Source: Elysia marginata
Taxonomy: Eukaryota > Mollusca > Gastropoda > Plakobranchidae
Length of the DNA: 24,246 bases
Reading direction: 5' to 3'
NCBI GenBank assembly: GCA_019649035.1
Contig: BMAT01002659.1
Location: forward strand, 400,055 to 424,300
The translations under genes and the position numbers were made by a program. Below the pieces are notes generated by a model that saw only the letters and a program-made list of their open reading frames with translations, was not told the DNA's origin and did no database searches. Numbering within the stretch: the first letter of the stretch is position 1; the number at the start of each line of letters is the position of its first letter. Of the stretch, positions 1 through 8,942 are shown one piece after another.

Positions 1-20
1 TCTATCTATCTATCTAGCTA

Positions 21-51
<31 letters not shown>

Positions 52-150
52 CTCTCTCTCCTTCCCTCCTTTCCCCCCTCTCTCTGTCTCACTGTCTGTC
101 TGTTTCTGTCCGTTTCTGTCTGTGTGTGTGTCTCTCTCATTCACACCTAT
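1..150. repeat. TATC / TC compound microsatellite
   Basis: The window opens inside an array of TATC and TC units. These decay through a C/T-rich stretch (about 59-85) into TCTG/TTTCTG and a short GT run (about 120-130). The array is cut by the window edge, so its full length is unknown. There is no coding potential. Confidence 0.9.
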
Positions 151-756
151 ATTCTCTCTTTTTGTCTTTGGCTACCCTTGGTTCCGTGGGTATACATGAT
201 TTATTGGTGTGTCACTTGCTTTGTCAAGTTAACGAACTGATTGCACTCTGCACCGTCTAGATACATTGATTTTTTTTTCAATGTGAAAGTTCAAATTGCA
301 CAAACACAAGCACCCTCTACAGCTGAAGGCATGTGAAACCAGTACAGTTTATCTAGTATTAAAACAATTAGTGCAATGGTGCATATAGGCATGTATTGTC
401 ATTAGCTTTCAATTCTTTTTTTTTTTTTTTTTGTAGTTGAGGCTGTGACAAAAGGTCGTGATTATGTCGGTTGTGATGAAGGACAATAATTTTTTAGTCA
501 AACGAAAGAAATTAAGACGGTCATAAAAAAGTTCTTACCTTGTGTAGCCCTCTCCAACGACATCATTAATGATACTGTTAAAAGACCTTGCCGTTTAAAA
601 GAAATGAACCAAAACAATAATATATCAAAATAAAATCTGTTGGTTGTGAAGGTGGACACAAATTTTGTCTTACATCTCAACCGACAGTTCTTGGGTCTGA
701 CCATTTCTATACATCTGCACCAGTTCTTTTTAAATTTATATTGTTTGTTTGTTTGA
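151..756. other. AT-rich stretch, no gene recognised
   Basis: I see no convincing exon or RNA gene. The only structure is an almost pure T run at about 414-432. The short open frames here have no coding character. Confidence 0.5.
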
Positions 757-932
757 TTTTTAACGTCACTGTCAACTTCGAGGTTATATCAGAGACGGCG
801 CAGTGGACAATTGAACGCGTGCTGCCACATTGTGATGTAAGGAGCGCTTGCGTACACCACACCCAGTCGCTTTATCCTGACACCGGGCCGACCAGACTTA
901 ACACTAGATCCATAAAGCCAGACATTAGGCGG
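757..932 (-). mobile_element. 5'-truncated SINE copy, family A
   Basis: This segment aligns over about 175 bases with 1528-1705. The copies share TTTTAACGTC, a block ending GTGCTGCCACA, then AGGAGCGCTTGC, CACCACAC, and CCGACCAGAC followed by TAACACTA. Read on the minus strand the element ends in GACGTTAAAA followed by a short AAAC-type repeat (rc of 738-755), as a retroposon tail would. The tRNA-like head of the fuller copy is missing here: similarity stops near 932, after AGGCGGA. The truncation at the 5' end and the preserved 3' tail suggest incomplete reverse transcription. Confidence 0.75.
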
Positions 933-935
933 ATA

Positions 936-1500
936 ATCAAGCATTATGATGCAGTATATAAACGTCTTAACATGGCATCATTATGATAGTATTATTACTT
1001 TCTGTGTGGTATTTCTGAAAATACTTTGTCTCCCATCACAAACGACAGATGTGCGACGTTACATCACGTTTCATTCAATGCCCTCCGTAGTGCGCGACTT
1101 TGCATTGAGCTGTGGATATTACCCTATCTTAACAATCATGAAGTAAAACTCAAATATGACCAAAGCACGAATCATCAATAATTATGATAGTGCTCATTTT
1201 ATATTCTTTTTTTTTAGTCTAAAGAATCTTTGATGTCAAGTGTGTCTTTTGCTTTGTTTTCTCGCGAGTCACAACTCCGGTTCATTGGTCAGAGTTCGAA
1301 CATATCACAATGATTTTTCAGTTGTTTTTTTTTGCGCTGCGAGAAGAACGATTATTTCGGTACTATTTCGTTATTTTCAAAAAAGTTTTCTGTCCTGTCC
1401 TTAGCCTGGTTTTAATTTGAAAAAGGCGATGTTTTCGATGAGCAGACCCTGTATTCTGTATAACAGTTTGAAAAAAAAATTGTGACACGCGTTTAAAATC
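936..1500. other. AT-rich spacer between the two family A SINEs
   Basis: No gene or repeat family is recognised. A short open frame at about 946-1146 has no recognisable domain and is treated as chance. Confidence 0.5.
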
Positions 1501-1523
1501 TGATGATGGTTAGGTTGTGTGAA

Positions 1524-1812
1524 TTTTAACGTCTCTTTTCAACTACATGGTTAAAACCAGAAACTGCGTTTAGGACAATTGAAAGCGTGCTGCCACACTG
1601 TGATAAAAGGAGCGCTTGCACACACCACACACAGTCACATTATCCTGACCCAGGACCGACCAGACCTAACACTAAATTCATAATGACAGACACTAGGCGG
1701 ACCAGCTGCCAAAACCAATTTGAAAGTCCTTGGTTTGACTCTGCAGCGGATTGAACCACGCATCTCCCGATCTCTGAGCGAGTGTCTTGCCGTTTGGCCA
1801 CAGAGCCGGTCG
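1524..1812 (-). mobile_element. tRNA-derived SINE, family A, near full length
   Basis: On the minus strand the head carries RNA polymerase III promoter elements: an A box TGGCCAAACGG (rc of 1790-1800) and a B box TGGTTCAATCC (rc of 1748-1758). Their spacing is typical of a tRNA. The surrounding head looks most like a leucine/serine-type tRNA, but that assignment is tentative. The unrelated body (1528-1740) matches 757-932, and the 3' end carries GACGTTAAAATT. I see only a doubtful 6-base candidate duplication (CTGATG) at the borders, so insertion ends are approximate. The family name is not recognised. Confidence 0.82.
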
Positions 1813-1833
1813 CACTCTCAGGCATGCACTGAT

Positions 1834-2380
1834 GTAACAGATAAAACAAGCGCTTACTTTTTTTTCTAAAATAGTTTCATAGCTGTTCTCTACGATGGTA
1901 TTTTTTTTCTCCAAAGACCTTTGGAAACTTTTCAAACAATATATCTAAACACTTGACGAAAAGAAAAACCCGACAAATCTAATAAACTGCACAAAAACTT
2001 GGGTACAATAAAATTATTGTTTGTACAATTGTGACATTCAGTTTTTAGTCTGCTGTCAGCTTATCAGAGCAAAGTTTTTTGGCATGTTTGCTTTTTGTTA
2101 CGTAAAATAAATGATTGATCACCTTTTTTGAAAAATGTTTTGAATCATTTTGGGTGAACATTTATCACGAGCCATTTGTCTTATCTTGTTCTACCTGCCA
2201 AAATCCCCACTGTTCTTCTTACCTATTCGCTCAAGACCCCTACGTGAAATAATGCTGGCTTCGTATTTTAGGTGCTTCTTGAACGATCTTTTTTCTTGTT
2301 AGTTTTTTTTATTATTCGGAATGAATACGGAAAAAAGGCAAGAAAAAAAAGTTCATAGCTCTAAAAACATGATTATTGAA
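1834..2380. other. AT-rich stretch, no gene recognised
   Basis: Nothing here is supported as coding or as an RNA gene. It separates the family A SINE from the inverted-repeat element. Confidence 0.5.
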
Positions 2381-2524
2381 AGCTAAACACAATGACGCCG
2401 GGTATTTGATAAATGTCCGTGTCAGCTGAAGAGAAGATAAACAACAGTCATCAGCTCACTCGTTCATTCATGCTCGTTATCTCTGCTTCCAACTGCAACA
2501 GCGTTACTCAACCGTGTGACTCAA
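2381..2524 (+). repeat. Left inverted-repeat arm
   Basis: The arm starts with AGCTAAAC and ends with GTGTGACTCAA, and pairs with 3199-3346. Weaker similarity (ATGATTATTG versus ATAATTATTG) may extend it outward to about 2369. Confidence 0.8.
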
Positions 2525-3198
2525 CAATGCAAATCCAATGTTAGAGAAGTTTTGATATAGCCTGAAGTTTTTATAATTTAGTTGTTTTTTTGCACCAAAT
2601 GCCTTTGTTCTATTGTCAATAAAATCTCACGGTTGTTTAGTTCATAGTTTAGCCCGGTTTTAATAATAGGCAATGATTTTTATAATTGCAAAATTGCTTT
2701 TGTTGACTTTTTTTCTTTTGGATACGATTTATCTTTAGTTTCCTGCATAATGAATCGTTTCTTCTCTTGTTTCCCCTCATGTTAATATTGTTATTATCTA
2801 TTTATTTTCTAACTCTCCACTCCCCTTTCAAAAAGTCGCGAGGGGCCACTCCTAGCATTCTTAGTCAATATGAGGCGTCCTCTAGCCCCATACCGAAAGG
2901 TTGTGCAAAGCCTCTACTTTTAATGACGTTTCGTCACCATTAGTACCTTAACCTATGCTAGAAACCAAGACAAAAGCGGTGATGTAACGTTTAGGAGCCT
3001 TGAAAAGGACGTTGGTGTTGACTTTATTTTTTTATAATCTTATACGTTTTATACAGCACCTAATCGATTGAAATCCTGTTTACGCTCTACATGCTTGAAA
3101 GGACATATTACTGCCAACCAATACGTATTTTTTGGCTAAATGGTACATAAACTTCAGATTGTATAAGACTTATTTAATATTCGAGTAGATTAAGAATC

Positions 3199-3346
3199 TT
3201 TGACTCACACAGTTGAGTAACGCTATTGCAGCTGGAAGCAGAGACAATTGTGCATGAATGAATGAGTAAAGTGATGACTGTTTATCTTCTCTTCAAATGA
3301 CGCGGGAATTTGTCAAATCTAATACCCAGAGTCATTGCGTTTAGCT
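3199..3346 (-). repeat. Right inverted-repeat arm
   Basis: The arm runs from TTGACTCACACAG to GTTTAGCT and is the imperfect reverse complement of 2381-2524. It differs from the left arm by scattered substitutions and short indels, so the element is not recent. Confidence 0.8.
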
Positions 3347-3433
3347 GTTAACTAGAAACAATAATTATGCCCGATAGGCACTGCGTGATTACGTACTAGA
3401 TACGGTTCATAATGGTAAAATATCAATCTATTG

Positions 3434-3759
3434 GGGACCGCAGCGCAGAGTGATAAGCGCGTCGGAATTGAGACCTGGAGATTGCGCGTTGGATTCCCGA
3501 CCATGCCATGTTTCAACTGCCTTGGGAAAGCAATTTACCCTCTCATTTTCCTCAGCCCACCCTTCTGTAAAATGGGTACCCAGCTACAGGCAATTCTTGA
3601 ATCTGTGATATACGCATACAACATCCTGCATTGGGTTAAAAGTGGCCTTCAAATGTACTGGTGTGCTTGGGCATTAATGGCGCTTCTCTGTGGTGAAACA
3701 GTTATGCGGAGTAACGAAGCCAAATTTCCGATTGTGTATAAAGCAAAATAAAAAAAAAA
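3434..3759 (+). mobile_element. tRNA-derived SINE, family B, copy 1
   Basis: The copy matches 6277-6609 from end to end. The A-box region is CGCAGAGTGAT (3444-3453 region) and the B box CGTTGGATTCC (3487-3497) is decayed. The body shares AAAGCAATTTACCC, ATGGGTACCCAGCTA and AGTAACGAAGC with copy 2. It ends in an A-rich tail (about 3744-3759). A 106-codon open frame lies across the element (3431-3751) but is non-coding SINE sequence. No clear target-site duplication is seen. Confidence 0.88.
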
Positions 3760-4688
3760 TCAAACCAGGGCTCGACTCGCGGTCGAAAAAAACGAGTTTT
3801 TACAACTATCTTGTCTATACCACGAAGGTGTTTTGTTGAAAAATTTCTCGGATCATGTCTAGTAGTATTTTTTTAAAATTTTTTAAACTCTTTTTTTTTT
3901 TAATTTAACCTGCTTATAAGGGTCGAATTTCATGATAGCATATAATTATAGACTGTTTTCGCTTAAAATCGTCATAGCATCTGTCTAGACACCCTGGTTA
4001 ATGTTTTTTCAATAGCTTTCTCAGTCTCTCAAAATTTAAAACTACAGATTCTGCTGTTACGATGCGTGATCTATATAGTTCGCTATCTCTCAATATGCTC
4101 ATTATAAATATATAACTGTTTTAAACACCAGGAATATGGGTAAGGTAATATTACATGCAATACAAAAAAACATTACAATTTTTTTGGTATGTATTCTCCA
4201 TTTAAAAAAAAATTGCGACCAGAGCCAAATTTTGTGCTAAAATCTTAAATGCTTCTCAATGCATCCTCAGAGGCCAACAGCCTTTCTTCAGCTCATTTTT
4301 GAACTTCATATAAAGTTCACCAACTCAGAATCTAATGCACACAACATGTTTCTTGCTAATTTTATGATCTCGGGCGGGATTGTTCTAAAAAGATTTTTTT
4401 AACCGCTGTGAACAAAAACCTGGAGTTGCACGAAGAAATGAGTAGGAAAAAAACCAGAACAATATTTATCTTTCCATGTATGCACTGGCGCATGAGAACG
4501 TTATCTATCGCCAAAACTCCGCCATGTAACACACTGTGGACTCTTAGCAGACGATGCCATAATGTGATTTGACAATCGTTTAATATCAAAGACAAGAGTC
4601 AGCCCGCCTACAACAGCTACACTCATCAGCTCTCTAGAGTACTGCGTAGATGATTTAATGCCTTGATTTTATTTTCAGACTGCTATTA
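3760..4688. other. AT-rich stretch, no gene recognised
   Basis: A 77-codon minus-strand frame (4362-4595) lies in somewhat less AT-rich sequence. I do not recognise its translation and see no splice-site support. It could be decayed repeat DNA. Confidence 0.45.
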
Positions 4689-5160
4689 AATTTGTTTTTT
4701 TTTTTTTGTTTTTGGTTTTTTTTTTCCTTGCCTTGGTCCCAGTTTTTTGATGAACCGTCTTTTCTCACTGAAGCGACCGATGCCCACCAGAACAGATTAA
4801 AAAGTGTGAAGCGCGTAACTGCAAACCTAGAAAACAAAATTTACATGGATTGTTTTGGGTGTAAAGCTATTTCGGGGCTTCCTTCAACCATTACGAGATA
4901 ACAAAAGAGAACAGATGGATGTCAGCGAGCAACATTGTCTATATTTAATGATGCTGCGAGCGAACGCTAAAGTCATAGAGAGTTTAACCTGTATTCTCAT
5001 CTACAAACTCTGGCCCATGGGAGTAGCTTTACTTCAGTTTGAGAATTATATTGGGCGGAGGCGTGGACAGTGCCAAAGTTACCCTTTATTACTTAGGTAC
5101 CAAAAAAAAAAACGACTCCCTAAACAAAAAAAAACAAAAACAAAAACAAAAACAAAAAAC
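4689..5160. repeat. T-rich tract and AAAAAC-type array flanking ~370 bases
   Basis: A T-rich tract with isolated G residues lies at about 4689-4726. An A-rich array of AAAAAC-like units lies at about 5100-5160. The opposed orientation could mark the tail of an old retroposed sequence in 4727-5100, but that interior matches nothing I recognise. The open frames running through the arrays are low-complexity artefacts. Confidence 0.5.
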
Positions 5161-6267
5161 AGCAACAATCGTTTTCAGATATCATGGATCAAGAATTTTG
5201 CATGGCAAAGTGACGCCACGCACAAGCAGGAAGATGACTGGGTTCGATCTCATTAAGCTCTTCCGGTGCCGTTTCTTTCTTTTCTTTTTTTTTCGTATTG
5301 TATGATTACTTGGTTAAACGTTATGATCACTTTTTTGGGGCACAGTCTATAATAGGCTTTCTTTAAAAAACGAACTAAAAAATTCTGACATAAGGTCAGT
5401 GTGGAGATGCATAACAAGGATAAAAATTCTCGCACGTGAATATAATTATATCAGCAGAAATCCGTAATCTAAAAAGAAATCTCTTTAAAAGTCGGTATTC
5501 TGAAAGCTGGAGACATAAAAACTTTAAAATTCACATGCCTCCATGTTTATTTTACCTTTATAAAGGTTATCTACAAAGTGAAACTTTGAGTCTCGTTTTT
5601 GTGAAATCTTTTTGATAGATATGACAGATTAGATAAAATTGTTTTCCTTAAAGGCGTTAAGCAAAGCTTTGATGTTTTGAAAACCTTCGTTCTAGCAAAG
5701 CTTCACACTGGAGTGTTCCGCTGCAAGTATTAACGTTACGTGTAGACATTGAAGGGAAACACAATCCATGTTTATAAAAGACGTCCCTTTGTTTTGTGCC
5801 AACCCTTCAAACTTTATACTCTGTTATATTTTTTTATTGTGAATAACAGGTGCTGTTATTTAGAATGCAAGAGAACTTAAAAATCGTCAACATTATGTCA
5901 GGTCTTTATATCTTTGGCATTTTCGGATAAACTTTAACTGTCGGACCTCCCGCAAAATCGTGAACAAGTGAACAGTATGAAAGAAAAGAAATATAATTTA
6001 TTTGATAGGTTATTAGTGTATTGTCTTAGTTCATAATGTTCAAAGTGCGCAGATGGATTTAACTTTGATTTTTTTATCAGAGTTAAACTGACAAATCATG
6101 ATTTGCTAAACAATTTTCAACCATATAGATTTTTTAAACTGTAGAGTTATAGATTTTGCACAAAGGGGCTTGAGTGCTAACACTAAGGTCACAGTTTTGA
6201 CTAAAATCTTTTCGTATTAAAAAGAAAATCATGCACTGGAAGAATGACGTAGGAAAAATGGCAACGT
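5161..6267. other. AT-rich stretch, no gene recognised
   Basis: No exon is supported. There is a weak tRNA-like pair of boxes at 5202-5212 (TGGCAAAGTGA) and 5240-5250 (GGTTCGATCTC), spaced too closely for an intact tRNA. A perfect 8-bp hairpin (AATAACAG, loop GTG, CTGTTATT) lies at 5842-5860. Confidence 0.45.
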
Positions 6268-6276
6268 TCTTGATAG
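6268..6276 (+). repeat. Target-site duplication, left copy
   Basis: TCTTGATAG directly precedes the family B SINE and recurs exactly at 6610-6618 after its tail. Confidence 0.75.
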
Positions 6277-6609
6277 CGTGGCAGAGTGGTTAGCGCGTCG
6301 GGCTCGTGATCTGGAGATGGCGGGTTCGATTCCCAACAATGCCATGTTGCAATTGCCTTGATAAAGCAATTTACCCTTACTTTTCCCAGTCCACCTATCT
6401 GTGAAATGGGTACCCAGCTATAGTCAATTCTTGTATTTATGATATGCGCCTGCAACACCCTGATTATGGATTAAAAGTGACCTTCGAATGTACCGGTCTA
6501 TTGAGGCATTAGTGGCGCTGCTCTGAGGCGACACAGTTACGCTGAGTAACGAAGCAAAAATTTCCAAGAGGGAATAATATAGTGTATGAAATAAAAAAAA
6601 ATAACCATG
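6277..6609 (+). mobile_element. tRNA-derived SINE, family B, copy 2 with duplicated target
   Basis: The head has a consensus-perfect A box TGGCAGAGTGG (6279-6289) and B box GGTTCGATTCC (6323-6333), separated by 33 bases. The body follows copy 1 (3434-3759) closely through ATGGGTACCCAGCTA and GAGTAACGAAGC. It ends in an A-rich tail from about 6591. Nine-base direct repeats TCTTGATAG flank it, which shows insertion by target-primed retroposition. Sharper boxes and an intact duplication suggest this copy is younger than copy 1. The family name is not recognised. Confidence 0.93.
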
Positions 6610-6618
6610 TCTTGATAG
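6610..6618 (+). repeat. Target-site duplication, right copy
   Basis: An exact repeat of 6268-6276 at the 3' border of the SINE. Confidence 0.75.
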
Positions 6619-8000
6619 TGATCAATTTTTAATTATGGGGTAATAAATCTTCCGTTTAACAAATCACCCTAGTCTTTTCGTCTTTGAGCTTTACTTAGGC
6701 ATCATTCTGTTATAACCAAATGCGTCTTTTTAACAAAGCTTCAACAAACTTTCCAGCCTTTCAAGAGTTTCAGAAAAAGGATTATATACCCAAGAACGTA
6801 TAGGGAATCACGCACAACATCACAATTATTATAACCACCGATATCTCTGTATAGACAGAGGCAATTTAGTAAGGGGTGCATGCATAATATCACATTCAAA
6901 CCACCCAAGGCTAGACCTGTATTATATAGACGCCGATGATGTTTTCCCTAATTCTACGCCTTAACCACCCACAGCTTCATATAAGCAGCTTGTCAATGTA
7001 ATTTTTATACCCTGTGTCGAGGTTCCTGAAGAATGCCCTTTGCCAGCCAGACATAATAACAATATTTTGGAACGCCGAAGCATAAACAAACAAAATATCT
7101 TCGGGGGAAAGTCAAATGGGTTTTGGAAATGAAGGGGGATACGAGAGATTTGGCCTACCACATTGTTCGCTGCTAGATTTAAAAGGTCTCCTAACATAAA
7201 AGGCTGCTTTGAAACACGTTTATTGTTTCATGCCTTTTTGGGGCATCTAGTGAACCAATTATGATTACGAATTTGCCCAGAAGTATATGAGGTAAATTCG
7301 ATTAAAAAAATTTAGCTTCGAAGTCAACGTGTGTGCTTTTAACTGCTTAACTTTTTGCCATTTTCGACTCTTAAGAAGTTCGTTTTTACCAGGAGATAAT
7401 TATCTTACCCGTACCTCCCGCATGAGACATTATTGTGGTCAGTCTTATGAGTTTGGGTAAAACTTAACAATTGGATTTGGAAACATTTTGAGTTCTGCAA
7501 AATATAAATATTGAAAAAATATAAAAAATTAAATACATATGAAAGATCATAAGAGCAACTTGGCTGCAAGTAAATTACAAAAATTTATAGTGATCAGAAT
7601 ATGTTTCATGAGAAATTAATGTGTCTTGTTATTGCATTGTGTTATAAAGCATCGTTTGTAAAAAAATATTTCTGCGCTACTAGAATAAAAAAAAATCACA
7701 ATAGAACAGAAGAACACAGGCAGGTAACAAGAATATACCTCTGAGAAATTAAGAAAACAATACTTAACTGTTGTGAAATGCACACTTGATACATGTATTA
7801 TTCTCTAAATCAAGATCAGGAGCCGTTGTGAAGTTGGAGTAACTAGTGTGTTTCCCTCTATAAGAAGTTCCACCAGAAATAGGGTCGCCAGGTTTTTAAT
7901 TTCAAAGTTACTTATCTCGTTATTGCTGCTGAAAGCAAAAAAAAAATAGTATAAACACAACAAGAAAACATTAGTAAGTAATTCAAACTGAAATCAGTTT
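6619..8000. other. AT-rich stretch, no gene recognised
   Basis: The region is mostly AT-rich. A 78-codon minus-strand frame (6961-7197) sits in a patch of higher GC content, but I do not recognise the product and see no splice context. It may be a decayed repeat. The last part (about 7920-8096) would be intron if the exon at 8097 is real. Confidence 0.45.
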
Positions 8001-8096
8001 GAAGCTATTTCTATTATCCTTATTATTCTTTCTTTATAAACGCTCTAACAAAGAAACTGTTTACATTCTTTTTTTGATTGTTCTTTTTTTCTTCAG

Positions 8097-8307
8097 CAGA
8101 GACATCATGGTTTTCTTCCAATGCGAGGAGGCAGAGGATGATGTCTGCCGCGCCGGTCCAGAAACAGCCATTGCGCACTACCTTACTTCCGGATCAGTGC
8201 TTGTGAACAAGAGAAGATCGGCTGTTGCACGGACCAGACACTGCCAGTGCGTGGTTGACCTGGAGACAGCCAATGCAGCCCCAGGGAGACATACGGATCC
8301 TTGCTAA
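8097..8307 (+). CDS. Terminal coding exon of an unrecognised Cys-containing protein
   Basis: This stretch stands out as coding: about 69 stop-free codons, clearly more GC-rich than its flanks, ending in TAA at 8305-8307. It is preceded by a pyrimidine tract and a tandem acceptor CAGCAG (8094-8099), so the exon may begin at 8097 or 8100; the reading frame is open through both. The peptide from 8100 has cysteines at about residues 9, 17, 51, 53 and 69, a CQC pair, the basic patch NKRRSAVARTRH, and ends in Cys. The Cys pattern would suit a secreted, disulfide-bonded protein, but five cysteines and no family match leave that as inference. Upstream exons are not identified. An ATG occurs at codon 4, but an internal exon position is more likely than a start. 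Confidence 0.65.
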
Positions 8308-8835
8308 AATCGTCCACTACTCAACGCTGGGCCCTGTTTCAGAAAGAAGAGAAGGAATACTCATAATATAACAAAATTTATTACGATTTGTATTGAATTT
8401 TCTTGTCTACGACAGCAGCTAAAGTTATTTAGAAACATTTTTTTTGTATCAAAGTTTGAAATACCAGTAAACAGGAAGAGAAACCTTAAAATAACTCCCA
8501 CACAGGAGAATCGTGAATATTGTCGAAAATTTTGGTAATTTTTAACCATAATTACTATAATACAAAGTAGGCCTTTTATACGACCCGCAATAACATTATT
8601 ATTGATTTTATCTTCACATTAGTTATGAATTTAAACTTTGGAATTTTCAAATGAAAACTTGATTTATTTTCCTCGCTGACTACAGTAGCTTACTAATTTT
8701 TTTTTCGATTTGTACATAGACAGTATTATGTATTAATTAATCTGAACGACGATGTTTTATTTGTGACCATAAATTTGTTTATTTACATGTTTCTCGTGTA
8801 AAAAATGATGATTTAAGAAGAAGAAATGTATATTT
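8308..8835 (+). other. Probable 3' untranslated region of the 8.1-kb exon
   Basis: AT-rich non-coding sequence follows the TAA. The first well-placed AATAAA polyadenylation hexamer on the plus strand is at 8846-8851, at the start of a dispersed repeat. This assignment depends on the upstream exon being real. Confidence 0.35.
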
Positions 8836-8942
8836 TATGAGCACAAATAAAGCAAAAAGTGTTAGCTGAATCACTAACAGGTATCATGCCATAACCTCGT
8901 ACGATATGAGAAGAAAACTCATAGGCTGACATTGCAGGACAT
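8836..8942 (+). repeat. Dispersed repeat, copy 1 (also at 11970-12066)
   Basis: The segment shares with 11970-12066 the ordered blocks TATGAGCACAA, TGTTAG followed by TGAATC, CATAAC, and a block from GAGAA to ACTCRTAGGCT. The similarity is imperfect with indels, in the same orientation. It carries an AATAAA at 8846-8851. The element type is unknown. Confidence 0.65.

Larger units (their letters stand above)
2381..3346. mobile_element. Element with long inverted repeats (foldback or MITE-like)
   Basis: The left arm (2381-2524) and the reverse complement of the right arm (3199-3346) align along their whole length with a few small gaps, by eye well above 80% identical. Shared blocks include AGCTAAAC at the outer ends, GAAGAGAAGATAAACA, TCATTCATGC, TCTCTGCTTCCA, GCGTTACTCAAC and GTGTGA. 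The ~670-base interior is AT-rich, apart from a short GC-richer part near 2830-2970, and shows no transposase. A non-autonomous DNA transposon or foldback element would fit. Two inverted copies of one short repeat is the alternative. I could not find a clear target-site duplication. Confidence 0.75.

Noticed and set aside
3431-3751. 106-codon plus-strand open frame.
   Set aside because: It coincides with a tRNA-derived SINE copy. The equivalent positions in the second copy are not conserved as a frame.
5202-5250. TGGCAAAGTGA and GGTTCGATCTC as possible pol III A and B boxes.
   Set aside because: The spacing is too short, the B box is off-consensus and no SINE body or tail follows.
4855-5305. 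Two overlapping Lys/Thr-rich open frames.
   Set aside because: They are extended artificially through the AAAAAC-type array.
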